Source: Lytechinus variegatus (Eukaryota; Echinodermata; Echinoidea; Temnopleuroida; Toxopneustidae). From it: a DNA stretch of 64,000 nt. How positions within the stretch are numbered: position 1 is the stretch's first letter; each line of letters begins with the position of its first letter. The stretch is from the NCBI RefSeq assembly GCF_018143015.1, contig NC_054756.1, forward strand, positions 22,439,298-22,503,297, written 5' to 3'. Below, piece after piece: positions 30,882-43,200 of this stretch. The position numbers and the translations under genes were made by a program. The notes beneath the pieces are model-generated. The model ran no database searches. It had not been told where the DNA came from and saw only the letters and a list, made by a program, of their open reading frames with translations.

Positions 30882-32077
30882 TTAAGCTGCATTATCTTCA
30901 CATCTAGATCATTATCGTCAACCTTTCTTGAGGAATTCAAAATGTATGTATAAATAGGAAATAATCGTGATACCCCATGATACCAACAAGTCAGAACGGA
31001 GTGAACCTGTCAACTGTTTTCAAAATTGTCAAATCGTCTAGAGGAGGAAATGAAAAAAGGGACATCAACATTCCATCAGGTGATATCTACATCTTCTCAT
31101 GAATAATACTAATAATAGTGAATAGTAATGTACTCATAAAATATGTTTCAAGGGTCAATTCTCGTTCATCTGCAGTTTCATGTTAACCCCCCCCAAAAAA
31201 AAAAAAAAACAAGAAAAACTCCGTTTCTATTTCATAATCCAGATGTCATTTTTCATAAGATGTCATCCAGATGTCATTTTTCATAAGAAAGAGAATTCAA
31301 TATAGCTTGGAACCCAAGATTTACTTTAGAAAACATTGAAGTCATCAAAACTTTTGTCCACCTAACCATCGGACATTTTTTTTATTTATTCATTATTTGA
31401 AGTTACCTGAACATGATGCTATTCGTTCTTGTTTTAGTTTGCCCCCCAACCCCCTCCGAATAAAATGAAATGATTTGATTTACAAAGGAAACAACAGACA
31501 ATGTTATCTATGTTGCTCAGAATTCTCACTTATGCTGTTTTGTAAAATTCAACGGAAATTTTATTCATAGTCATAAGGACATTTTTTTTTCTCAATTTCA
31601 GTCAAGCCAAATTGTACCCGTAACTGTAGTAAAAACATAGTTTAGTCGAATTGATATTCTATATTCAGTATTGATAATGCTGCTTGTTTGCCATGGGTAT
31701 GGTTTTCGATCGAGTCACCCCAAAGAAGATAATAATTAACTTTGGTCAAAAAAAAGACAAAACAAAACAAAGAAACCAGCCCCTCCGGCAAATTTCGCAC
31801 ATTTTATTTTATTACTGATTACATCACTACCATGAATACGATACGCATTGCTTTATCATTCTGAAATATGTTTTATGACCAGTTAAGAGGTGTCCTCCAG
31901 CACACATCGAGAATATTGTAATTGATATGGATTTTGTCACTCGACTATTATTGTTATAAACCTTTGTTTTTATTTACCAAATGGCCATTTTGCACAGATA
32001 AATATTCCTAGATTTATGATTTCTTATGTGTGTAACCTGTTGAAATTATGAGTCTTGAATTTTGCGATCATGCATAC
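30882..32077. other. No gene recognised
   Basis: AT-rich sequence. The 23-base phrase TCCAGATGTCATTTTTCATAAGA occurs twice in tandem at about 31240-31288. Otherwise unassigned. Confidence 0.45.
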
Positions 32078-34250
32078 AGTATTTTTCCCGCCACTTTTTC
32101 AATTCATCCCATAAACGACAACTCTTCTTAGCTTGACCCGTCCAATTAAGCATTGTCTCAAATAGGATTACGATTGACTTGTCAAATATCTTTTGAACGG
32201 TTTGTCATGAAAGATTTGGTCGTTAAGTGAGCATGTATTAGAACATGACTAATGATCATGGGTAAACTGCATTGACCTTTGCCTAATCTTTTTATTTCTC
32301 TTCTCTCTCCCTTCACAATGGCAAATCATTACGTAACACATACTGCACAATTGAACGACAACCTATACTGAAAGTCAAGTTTTTGTACTTGCTCTGTAAT
32401 TACAAACGCTATTGGTTTTATTCATAAAACAACCATTGTTTGTTTTGCTATTAATAAAAGAAAAGAAAAGGAAAAAAAAGATCTTTGTTCGATAAAAAGA
32501 AAGAAAGGGAGAGAGAAGGGGAAAAAACCCTTTCACGTATCATCACCAGTATGTTGACTATGCTTATACAACTGTATGTCTATTGAACTGCAATGGTTGA
32601 ACCATTATCGTACTTAACATTCTTTTAGTATTTTTTTTTCCCGCCATTTCTCAAATTTCATCCCTATATACGCCCACAACTTGTATGTCAACCATTAATC
32701 TCTCAATCCAATTAAGCATTGTTCCAAATTAGTTTACGATTGACATGTCAAAATATTTTAAACGGTTTTTTCTTTTATATAAAGATTTGGTTGACATGCG
32801 AGCATGTGACTGTTGACCCTGGGCTAACTGAATAGTCCTTGCCCGATCTTTTTATTTATTTCTCTTCTCTTTCCGTTTACAATGGCAAAATTCATTACGT
32901 AATGCATACTGCAAAGTCTAGTGACAATCTGTATAACAGAAACAACTTCTTTTGTACTTGCACTCTAATTACATTCTTCAACGTTGTATGTTTTATTCAT
33001 AAAACAAACTTTATTGTGTTTTTTTTCCTATTATAAGAAAAACACTTTGAAAAAAAGGAAAGAGAAGAGAAACATTTTACCCTTCCATGTATCATTGCCA
33101 GTGTGTTGATTATACTTATGCAAACTGTACAATATGTCATTTCAACCACCTGGTTGGAACAATTACTTTTAGTCTCGTACTTAACATTCCTTCATATAGT
33201 ATTTTTCCCGCCACTTCTCGAGTTCATCCCTACATACGGCCCACCTTTTGTGTATCAATCCCTTTATCTTTCTCTATCCAATTAAGCTTTGTCCCAAATT
33301 GGATGACGAAATTCATTCTTGGACTTTTAAACTGTCAGGAAAGATACGATTAGCATATTTTTATTTCATAAAAGGTTGTTCTCTATTATTTAATCTCAAT
33401 GCATGCAATCACCTTGAATTATCGCATCCACAGGTTTCATGTAGGCGTGATTATCATGCACCATCGATCATTCCCCGCCTACCTAATTGTCCATGATTAT
33501 TATTGGTCGATACGTGAGCATGTAAGAACATGAAGACTGACCATGGGCAAACCTCATTGACATTTGCCTAATCATTTTTTGTTCTGTTCTCTGTCCCTTT
33601 ACAAACAAATCATTACGTAATGAAGTTTATGTACAGCTCAGGCTAGCAAAACCAGAATACCGCAAGTGAACTTTTTTGTACTTGCACTGTAATTACATTC
33701 TTCAACGGTATTCATAAAACAACCTTTTATTGTTTATATTGTTATTATAGACGAAAATTTGTTAATTCAATTGCTTTTATCCTCTGATTAAAAGAAAGGG
33801 AGACAGAAGGGGAAAAATCTACCCTCTTATGCATGTTGATTACGCTGATACAAGTGTATAAACTGTGCATTATATGTCCTTTCTACTACATGGTTGTACC
33901 ATTATCTTTAGTCACGTACTTAACATTTTTCCATATAGTATTTTTCCCGCCACTCCTCGAATTCATCCCCATATTTACAAGAACCTTTTTGTGTACCAAA
34001 CGCTCAATGTCTCTATCCAATTAAGCATTGTCTCAAAGCGGATAGCCAAATTCATTATTTGACTTGTAAACGGTCTGCTGGTGAAGATATGCTAAAAGTT
34101 TGTACTGTACCTTCATTTCATGTAAACTCAATGTAATCAATTTGCTTTATCTCATCCCCAGGTTTCAATCACTAAGGCATGGTTATGCACCACTGATCAC
34201 TACCCACTCCTCAATGAAACTTTCGATTAAATAATAGTTGGCGGGTTCGT
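32078..34250 (+). repeat. Four diverged tandem units (about 550-740 bp) upstream of the LINE
   Basis: The anchor AGTATTTTTCCCGCCA recurs at about 32078, 32626, 33198 and 33938. It is followed each time by TCATCCC and CCAATTAAGC(A/T)TTG, and later GAGCATGT, GCCTAATC/GCCCGATC and CATTACGTAA. The last unit is cut short about 600 bases before the LINE frame. The arrangement resembles 5' promoter monomers of some LINEs; that link is inference. Confidence 0.75.
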
Positions 34251-34799
34251 GTAGTCACTGACCTTGTCGTCCCCACCAGTCTTTTTGACAGTGCTTATCA
34301 TTCTTTAAATCAATTGTTTGTTTGTTTGTTTGTTTTTGTACTTCAACATTTACTTCAGCTACTCTAAATGATCGCAAACTTAAACAAACTTTTATGTTCG
34401 TTTATGACTGTCTTAGCAGTATTTTGTTTTTCTAAGATGTGAGAAACCTAATCGTTTCTGGCTAATGGATCTGACATCATGTTTGCTTTTTTCCCTTCTT
34501 TTCATGTTTCTTGATATTCATCTCTCAAGCATACCAATTCATGTCCTTTCAAAACAGATTTTTTTTTTTTTACCGATAGAAACCACTGTAAATAATCAAA
34601 TGTTCGATATAGCTGAATTTAAGCTCTGTTTGTTAATTATGTCTTGTCTCGATTCCCCCTTTGTTAATTCTAAGTATTGCTGCTGAAATTGTTTTATTGT
34701 ATTTTTTTTTTGGTGGTCGGGCTTTGCTCTTCTGCCTATTCATCATTGACCAAGATGGGTCTTATTCATTTTGTACTTGTATATTATGTTCCAATTGCT

Positions 34800-37700
34800 G
34801 ATACACGAGCACCACTTTCAAACATGAACACACCTTCACGCACACACACAATCACCTGCACCACTTGCACACTTGCAGTTGACCTCTCTCCAAACCTCCG
34901 GTACTTTACATTTTCACGCCCCCCTGTCTGAGTCACATACCTTTACCCCGGACATCATTATTGAGAATTCGCAAGATAGCAAATATTACACTCCCCAAGA
35001 ATTTAATAACAAATTTAATAATACTTCAGACAATATTTCACTTTTTCATGCAAACATACGAAGTATAAATAAAAACTTTGAATATTTAGTTAACCTCTTA
35101 CACTCATTAAACAACTTTCCCTTTTCCGTAATTGGCTTAACCGAAACATGGTTACATGAAAATTCCCCTGATATTTTTAATCTACCTAATTATAATTTAG
35201 TAAGGACTGACCGTAAAGAAAGAAGAGGTGGTGGCGTTGCCTTTTATATTTCACATAATCTTAAATTCACAGTTCGTTCTGATGCAAAATTATCTCATGC
35301 AGAGTCTTTGTTCATAGAGATCGAAAATACTAGTTCCAAAAACATTATCATAGGATTGATTTATAGACCCCCTAATTCAAATACAGACCTCTTTCATGAT
35401 GAATTAGAACAATTTCTTTATAAAATAGGGGATGAAAACAAACATATTTTTCTACTCGGTGATTTTAATATTAACTTCTTGCCATCAATCGATAATAATA
35501 ATGCAACTAATTTCATGAAATTGATGTACTCATTTGGCTTCCTTTCTATCATTAATAAACCCACCAGAATTAATTTAAATTCATCAACTCAAATTGATAA
35601 CATTTTTTCGAACATCCATAATAGCAAAGCTATCGGAGGGATCCTCTGTTCTGAAGTTTCGGACCACCTACCTATATTTTTAACTTGTAAATGTAAACTA
35701 TCTCACCCAAAATCCAAAAAAGAATATTTCTATCGTAAAGAATCTAAACAAAATATTGAACTATTAAAGCAAGATTTATTTTTAGAAGATTGGGAAGACG
35801 TTTACGATGAAGTAAATCCCAATATTGCCTACAATCACTTTAATAATAAATTAAAACATTATTATGAAAAAAATATCCCTTTAGGTAAAGCTAAAACCAA
35901 ACGTAATAAACCCCAAAATCCTTGGATAACAAAAGGTCTACTGAAGTCAATACAGACACGCAATCGACTCTATAAGTCCCATTTGCGCAATCCAACTGAT
36001 AATTCCTTAAAAACATATAAAATATATCGTAATAAACTAACTAAATTGATTCGAATATCCCGAAAATTGCACTATACTAACAAAATAAATAATGCCAGTG
36101 GTAATACAAATATAACTTGGAAAATTATTAAAGAAGTCTTGGGTACAAAAACCCACCCTCCACCTAATGATAACATTACTCTCAATGGATCTAAAATACT
36201 TCATCCCAGTCTTTATGCAAACTCATTCAATTCTTTTTTTACGAATATCGGACCCGAATTAGCAAATAAAATAAATACTCCCAATGCACATTTTGCAGAT
36301 TATCTGTCAGATCCAAATCAGGAGTCTCTTTTTCTAACCCCAACGAACCCTTCTGAAATTGTCAACATTGCCCGTACCTTTCACAGTTCTAGATCTTCTG
36401 GGTCTGATGGCATCAGTATGTTTTTACTTAAGCAAATAATTCACCCTCTTGCTAGCCCCTTGGCTCACATATTTAATAACTCCTTATCTCAAGGCGTTTT
36501 CCCAGATTTATTTAAGATAGCTAAAGTCAATCCAATTTTTAAGAAAGACAATCCTCACGAAATAAGTAATTACCGTCCCATCTCTTTACTTCCAACAATA
36601 TCAAAAATTCTAGAAAAAGTAGTATACACAAGACTTTACAAATTTATCAATAAACACAATATTCTAAATTCGAATCAATATGGTTTTAGGAAATATTATT
36701 CAACAGACTCGGCTTTACTTCAAATTTATGACAAAATAAGTAATGCCATAGCAAATAAAGAACACGTAATTGGTATTTTTTGTGATTTAAGTAAAGCATT
36801 TGATACTCTTAACCACGATATTTTACTCTCCAAACTCAATCATTATGGAATACGAGGCCAATCTCTCTTATGGTTCAAAGATTACTTGAATAATCGAAGG
36901 CAATATGTCACTTTTAATAATAATGACTCTGATTCTCTTTTAGTTCAATGTGGTGTTCCACAGGGTTCGATTTTAGGTCCTCTTTTATTTTTACTCTATA
37001 TTAATGATATTATAAAAACCTCCTCTATTTTGTCATTTGTCTTATTTGCTGACGATACAAACATATTTTATTCTCATCAAGACCTTAATTCATTAAACTA
37101 TGTAGTAAATCGTGAAATTTACAAGGTGTCTAACTGGTTTAAGGCCAACAAACTTTCTTTAAATACAAAAAAGACTCATTTTATGTATTTCAGACATCAA
37201 TCTCATAATATCAACACACCGATTTACATTAACATTGACGGTACGCCTTTAGAACAGAAAACCAATTCAAAATTTTTGGGTGTAATTATGGATGAATTTC
37301 TGTCTTGGAACCAACACATACACCATGTTACAATGTGCGTTTCAAAAAATATTGGAATCATTTCAAAGTTAAAATTCCTTCTTCCTCATAAAACTTTATT
37401 CTTATTATACAATTCGTTAGTTCTTCCATATATATCATACTGTAATATCGTTTGGGCAAACTGTGGCTCTTCTAAACTAAACTCTATATTTAAACTACAA
37501 AAAAGAGCTATCCGTATGTGTACAGGCTCACATTACTTGGCTCATACTGACCCATTGTTTCACAAACTCAAAACATTAAAAATCTTTGATATTAATAAGA
37601 TTCAAATTGCTATATTTATGTTTAAGTATTTTAATAATCAACTTCCTCAGTCTTTTAATAATATGTTTAGATTCAACAGGTCTGTCCATTCCTACCCAAC

Positions 37701-38268
37701 CCGCATATCTGGAAACCTCCACCTCACTAACCCCAAATTATTAATAACCCACAAATCCATTCGACATTACGGTCCCGATATTTGGAACAATCTTCCAGAC
37801 AATATCAAATCATGTTCAACAATCTACTCCTTGAAAGCTAATATTAAACGTAACATTATTACATCTTACGCAGCCCCCTCTTAAACTTAATATCTCAACT
37901 GCTCTCTGCCGCACCTGCACCTACACCTGCACAGCACCCACTTGATCAATGAAGAACTATTACGTACCTTTTATGAGGCCTCCATCATCATCAAGCCTAA
38001 TCGCTCACGATGGCGGTCTCCTGCATTCATTTATAACCTTGTTTTGAAAAAATATATAACACATCTTTTTTTTGTTAATATTTATTTACAATATTTATAC
38101 TATGCGACTATTATTTTGTTATGTATTACCTTTGTAAATATTGTATATATGTATTTTGTAATTCTATTATTTTGTCATGTATTACCTTTGTAAATATTGT
38201 ATATATGTATTTTGTATTCTGATATTGATGTGAATGCAGAAATAAATAAAATCAAATCAAATCCATAC
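34800..38268 (+). mobile_element. Jockey/CR1-superfamily LINE with intact ORF2
   Basis: The ORF2 frame spans 34873-37884 without a stop. It is followed by about 380 bases of 3' UTR ending in an A-rich AAATCAAATCAAATC tail at about 38245-38262. The open frame suggests a young insertion. It is preceded by large tandem units (32078-34250) that may be its 5' region. No matching ORF1 was identified next to it. Confidence 0.88.
34873..37884 (+). CDS. LINE ORF2: APE endonuclease and reverse transcriptase
   Basis: About 1000 codons. Endonuclease motifs in order: HANIRSINKN, GLTETWL, GGGVAFYIS, LIYRPPN, LLGDFNINF, SDHLPIF. RT motifs: NYRPISLLPTISKILEKVV, QYGFRKYYST, FCDLSKAFDTLNHDILL, CGVPQGSILGPLLFLLYIND, LFADDTNIF with the catalytic DD, and KFLGVIMD. 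The C-terminus lacks an RNase H motif. The first codon of the frame is TTG, and no ATG occurs before the endonuclease. An ATG-led frame upstream (around 34825) ends just after a run of six C at 34918-34923, so a one-base slip there probably separates the true start from this frame. Confidence 0.93.
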   Translation: MQLTSLQTSGTLHFHAPLSESHTFTPDIIIENSQDSKYYTPQEFNNKFNNTSDNISLFHANIRSINKNFEYLVNLLHSLNNFPFSVIGLTETWLHENSPDIFNLPNYNLVRTDRKERRGGGVAFYISHNLKFTVRSDAKLSHAESLFIEIENTSSKNIIIGLIYRPPNSNTDLFHDELEQFLYKIGDENKHIFLLGDFNINFLPSIDNNNATNFMKLMYSFGFLSIINKPTRINLNSSTQIDNIFSNIHNSKAIGGILCSEVSDHLPIFLTCKCKLSHPKSKKEYFYRKESKQNIELLKQDLFLEDWEDVYDEVNPNIAYNHFNNKLKHYYEKNIPLGKAKTKRNKPQNPWITKGLLKSIQTRNRLYKSHLRNPTDNSLKTYKIYRNKLTKLIRISRKLHYTNKINNASGNTNITWKIIKEVLGTKTHPPPNDNITLNGSKILHPSLYANSFNSFFTNIGPELANKINTPNAHFADYLSDPNQESLFLTPTNPSEIVNIARTFHSSRSSGSDGISMFLLKQIIHPLASPLAHIFNNSLSQGVFPDLFKIAKVNPIFKKDNPHEISNYRPISLLPTISKILEKVVYTRLYKFINKHNILNSNQYGFRKYYSTDSALLQIYDKISNAIANKEHVIGIFCDLSKAFDTLNHDILLSKLNHYGIRGQSLLWFKDYLNNRRQYVTFNNNDSDSLLVQCGVPQGSILGPLLFLLYINDIIKTSSILSFVLFADDTNIFYSHQDLNSLNYVVNREIYKVSNWFKANKLSLNTKKTHFMYFRHQSHNINTPIYINIDGTPLEQKTNSKFLGVIMDEFLSWNQHIHHVTMCVSKNIGIISKLKFLLPHKTLFLLYNSLVLPYISYCNIVWANCGSSKLNSIFKLQKRAIRMCTGSHYLAHTDPLFHKLKTLKIFDINKIQIAIFMFKYFNNQLPQSFNNMFRFNRSVHSYPTRISGNLHLTNPKLLITHKSIRHYGPDIWNNLPDNIKSCSTIYSLKANIKRNIITSYAAPS

Positions 38269-38337
38269 TTAAAAATATCCTCCATTTATGGAACAAAATA
38301 CATGATACACAAGCTGAACAATATGAATACAAGCACA

Positions 38338-38790
38338 TTAAAAGACAAGTCCACCCCAACAATAAGTTGATTTGAATAAAAAGAGAAAAATCCAACAAGC
38401 AAAACCCTAAAAACTTTCATCAAAATCGGATGTAAAATAATTTTTTTCCTCATTGTCAAGTGATACAACTATTAATTCCTCCCTGAACATATGGCATTAG
38501 CATTGTTTAATACCATATGTTTCAGTCAAGTTGGTCCTTATTGTCAAATCTATAATAAATGAAATATTGTATAATTCGAACAATGCAAAAAACAAACAAA
38601 AGAAATAGTGCGTGATGGATATTATCGACTGACTCACCTACTTGTGCATATCACTGTTGTGAAAAATAAGCAAAACTTTAAAATGTAAAAAAAAAAAATA
38701 TTTTACATCCGATTTTGATGAAATTGTCAGTACTATGCTGGTTTGATTTTATTCAAGTCAGCATTTTCCTGGGGTGGATTGACCTTTAAC
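38338..38790. mobile_element. MITE family A, copy 2
   Basis: Starts TTAAAAGACAAGTCCACCCC and ends GGGGTGGATTGACCTTTAAC, with the same internal arms as copy 1 (AAATCCAACAAGCAAAACCC, AAAATGTAAA). About 450 bases, just downstream of the LINE 3' tail. Confidence 0.82.
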
Positions 38791-40132
38791 AGATGTATGA
38801 AATATTTTAATAACAGTAACAGTATACAACATAGTAAAACTTAATTTATTATGAGTGAGTTTCTGTTAGTATAAGGGAGGGGGAATCTGCCTATAGCTGG
38901 CTGTTACACTTGGAAAATAATTTGTGCAAATTAATGGAGTGTTAATCTTGACTTTGATTTGTCGCTGAACTGTATAGTCTAGTCCACTAAGTAGTAGTAC
39001 ACTGAAATGATCGTTTAATAGGTCTATATTAATTCCATTTTAGTGTACTGTAAGTTTGACAAAATGGACGCCGAACACCCCCTGGCGTCAAAAATAGAAC
39101 AATTGCTAACCTTTGTGTCACAGGAGCCAGGTGCATTTCTTCAATGGGGGGGGAGTACTCATCCCCCCTCCCCAATCAGGGCAAGAGGAAGAATCAAACC
39201 ATGCCATGTATACGCAATCATCATTTGGTTTTATTTCAATTTTGGCATCAAATGTGTACTGGTTAAAACTTAAACTGAAAAATATAATTTGATTCGTTTT
39301 CTTTCAAAAGGCCTATGCAAAATTCACGTTTCACAAAAATCAACCCCATCCGCACCTTCACTGATGTAGGCAGGGGTAGAGAGGGGGGGGGGGGGGGGGG
39401 ATCGAGAGGTGATATGATTTATTTATTTAACTAGCTCAAATTATGATATCCTGCGATGTAATGCTTCTAACAGCTTCACCCCCTCTTCGCTCTTTTTTAT
39501 GCATAGGAAAATAATAGTTTGCCAAAACGGAGATCCATTTTTTGTATTTCTTACGATTATTTGCACAGATTTGCCCTTGAAATTCATGCATCATTCATAA
39601 TGGAAGTGTCTAAAATCCTATATTATTGTCAATCAGTTTGAAATACACGTAGCCACTATATAAAAGAGTCCTCCTGATTTTTTTGGTTGAGAAGCACTGC
39701 CGAGTAGGGAAGTAATACGTATAATGACCTGAAGCTTAACGAAACACAAGCTGAACGTAACAAAAGATAATCATATAGAACGGACAAATGAAAATGAATG
39801 GGAAAGTAAAGAATACTTGATTTAATTAGGCCTACGAAAAGTGAGTGAAGAAAATAATGAAAAAAAATGCAATTTAGATCTGTAATGAGATAGTCAGATC
39901 AGAAACGAAATGATAAAAATATGGATAAATAGCATTGATATCATAAGTGACAAAATTATTAGATCCATAACTGCTTGCCCCCCCCAAAAAAAAAATGAAG
40001 AAGAAGGTTCTATGGAATGCAAGATATTTCACACATAGCTGGCGCTCCATAGACACACAAAAAATAGAATTGTGGACACGGACTTGTCTTGATTTTCATT
40101 TTGGGTGGTTAAATGCAATTGTTAACTTTAAA
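38791..40132. other. Region upstream of the SAM gene
   Basis: G run at 39385-39400 and assorted AT-rich sequence. Expected to include the SAM gene promoter and 5' UTR; no element could be located with confidence. Confidence 0.4.
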
Positions 40133-40249
40133 ATGAGCAACCCACGATACGGGGGTAGGTCCGACATCAGTGCTAAAGTGAAACTCGGACTGTCAAATGG
40201 TTCCCTAGATAGTAGAACCAGCAAAGAACATGGCGGAGGACTGAATAAG
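40133..40249 (+). CDS. SAMD12: SAM gene exon 1
   Basis: ATGAGCAACCCACGATACG start, 39 codons, donor AATAAG/GTAAGG in phase 0. Encodes the low-complexity leader (SNPRYGGRSDISAKVKLG...). Confidence 0.75.
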
Positions 40250-43200
40250 GTAAGGAGGAAGTTGACGGAAAAAATAATTTGCAGAATGCGAACGGGATCG
40301 GGAATATGCGGTGCCTCCTCGCCGCCGCGCCGGGCGGGGATGCACTGCACTGCACTGACTGACTGGGGCTCTGCTACTGACGTTAGATCTAAACCAAGAA
40401 CCTCTTCATTCACTCAGTTCAATAAGGTGGTGCTGGCTCTGCTGAACTGTCGTTGGCTAGACTGTCATGTATTATGGTATCTGCTTTTTCAGAGGTTTTT
40501 TTTTAACTAAGTACCGTAAGTAGCTAGTAGCACTCATTCAATGACCAAGCCAAGGTTATGTAAGTAGGCTATAAATCTAATGTTATCATGGACTTCAAAA
40601 ATTTTTATTCTGAGTCATCTCCATCTGTGACTGTGTATAAAAATGCTGGAAAATGTTGGATCTAGAATTCAAAATTATGACAAACATTTAGGATTCAGGA
40701 TTAATAATTACATGTTTAAAAACATTAAAAGTCAAGTCCAACCCTTAAAATTGTTGATTACAATGGATACCTAGGCCTAGAGAAAAATCAAATGAAATTT
40801 GGTAGTTAAACTTAAACACTGAAAATTTCATCAAAATCGGATGTAAAATGAGAAAGTTATGATCTTTTATTTAAGTCTTGCTTATTTTTCACAAAACAAT
40901 TATAGCCTATGCACATTCAAAATCGGATGTAAAATGAGAAAGTTATGATCTTTTAAGTCTTGCTTATTTTTCACAAAACAATTATATGCACAACTCATTG
41001 AAGTGCAAATAAGAGATTGAGAGAATCGATGTCACATACTATATTTCTTTTGTTTTTTTATTCTTTGAATTATACAATATTTCAATATAAACAGATTTGA
41101 CAATTTGGACAAACTTGATTTAACCACAAATTGTTAAAATAATGGTAATTGCACATGTTCAGGGAGGAATACAATTTTGGTTCACATGACAATGAGAAAA
41201 TTAGAATTTTTCATAATACATAGAGTGAAATACAAAACAAATAGTGAGTGGATGACGTCATCTATCTGTGTCTGCTCATTTGCATACCGACTATAATGTG
41301 CATATAAGCAGTTTGTGAAATTAAGCAAAATTTTGAAATATCAAAAATTTCTTATTTTACAACCGATTTTGATGAAATTTTCAGTGTTGTGTTTGTTGGA
41401 TTTTTCTCCTTTTATTCAAACCAAGTTTTTATTGGGGTGGACTTATCCTTTAAGAAGAACATGTGATACAGTACCAGCTTGTCATTTTTGCTCCTTTTAG
41501 ATTCATGACATGTAGGCCTATGTAATTATTGTTAGCAAGACAAGACTTCTTAGTCTAGCGGAACCAATGACGAAACAGACACTAAACTTAAAGCTTTTGG
41601 TGTAGCCAGGCAAGTTCAGTTTGCAGTCTGTTGTCTTTGTACCAGCAGTTTAAACTTTGAATAGCGCTTATGGGCAATGTCATAAAATGATCAACCTTTT
41701 TGTATGTCCGACCCCCATTTTTCTCCAGTCTTAAAGCCTGTGTATAGCTTTGGTAAAGTGTCAATAATGTGATTGATAATCGAATATCATCTAATATGAC
41801 AGTCTAACTGAAGCGTAGAGACCGTTAGATATTTTTCCAACTGCACTTCTCTGAGAAAATTTCAAATATTCAAATCTTGGATATATAGCGCCCTCTCTCG
41901 GCGATGCTTGTTTCAAATTTAAAAAATGGGCATTCAAGCACTTATCTTATAAATTTAGTGATTAGATATCCAAAAGTTACAGACAAAGAACATATCTTGA
42001 AAGTTTCAGCCCATTCCATGATTTGGAATAGGATTTAATTGAAAGACAAAAACACACAGATATTTTAATTTGATCGGGTGACCCGATCAAGTTAAATTTC
42101 CATGTAAAATCGCAAAATTTATCCTCTAAAACACATTTTCATTTCATATCCTCCACATCATAACTGTTATAGGGCATATCCATTCATATTAGCTAGCAAT
42201 GAATTGGAATAGTGATAGGTGCATTTTGGTGGATTTACCAAAACTATACACAAGCTTTAATTCACTTCATATACTGACCAAGTCATGGTCCTTTGAACAA
42301 AAAGAAGTCAGACACAGAAAGTTTCATGAAGCATATGCAGGGTCCGAGTCCGATGTTCATATTTCATATAATTGCCCCTATTAGAGCCTCGCTCAATCTC
42401 AACTGTTAATATCAAATACAGTTTACATAAATATTTTTGTCTTTTTTTGTATTTTATCACCATTCTGCAGAAATCGAGCAGAGTGAAGAAGTCTGTGTAC
42501 CTATGGACAGCCACCGATGTTCGATCCTGGCTTCAGAGAAAGCACAGAGATTATTTTGAACGGTACTACTCGCTCTTCCTAGAGCATGATATATCAGGTA
42601 ACAATGAAGTATTCGGCCAGCATCCAGTCTTACAAAGAGTTGCGATTGATCTGATCAACCACAACTATTGATTGGCGGCAACGTCAACATCTAAAATGCA
42701 AATTTGTTCAAAATATTTTCAACATGTAGATTACTTGCTGGATGTCTATAGATAATTATCATTTTTGTAGTTTCTATGAATCTATGAATCACCAGGCCTC
42801 ATCTGGCGCAGTTGAGAATGTTCAGGGCAATTCCAAGCAATAGTGGACATTTTTCAAAAATTTATATTGGCTCTATTTCAAATCTGGATCAAATTTTGCT
42901 ATCAACACTCAAATCATAGAATCCAATCAATAAATCAGAATTATGATAGCAATTTAAAATTCACAGAGTTTGAGCAATATGTTTTTTCCTAAAATATGCA
43001 TGTCTATTTTGCGTCACTCCGTAACCATGTTTGTGAATATTCATATCACATTAACTCAGTGGATCAAAATAATGAAGTTTATTATTTTGAAAAGTGGGTT
43101 TCAGCAACTACTGTCAGGTACCATTTCTTTGCAAATAACTATTGAAATTCAAACTTCATTTCACATGACAATGACGAGAACATCAGAATATTTCATATAA

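Noticed and set aside
39995..40132. Upstream in-frame ATG for the SAM gene
   Set aside because: Would add 46 residues with no similarity to the family; the ATG at 40133 fits better, though translation start was not tested.
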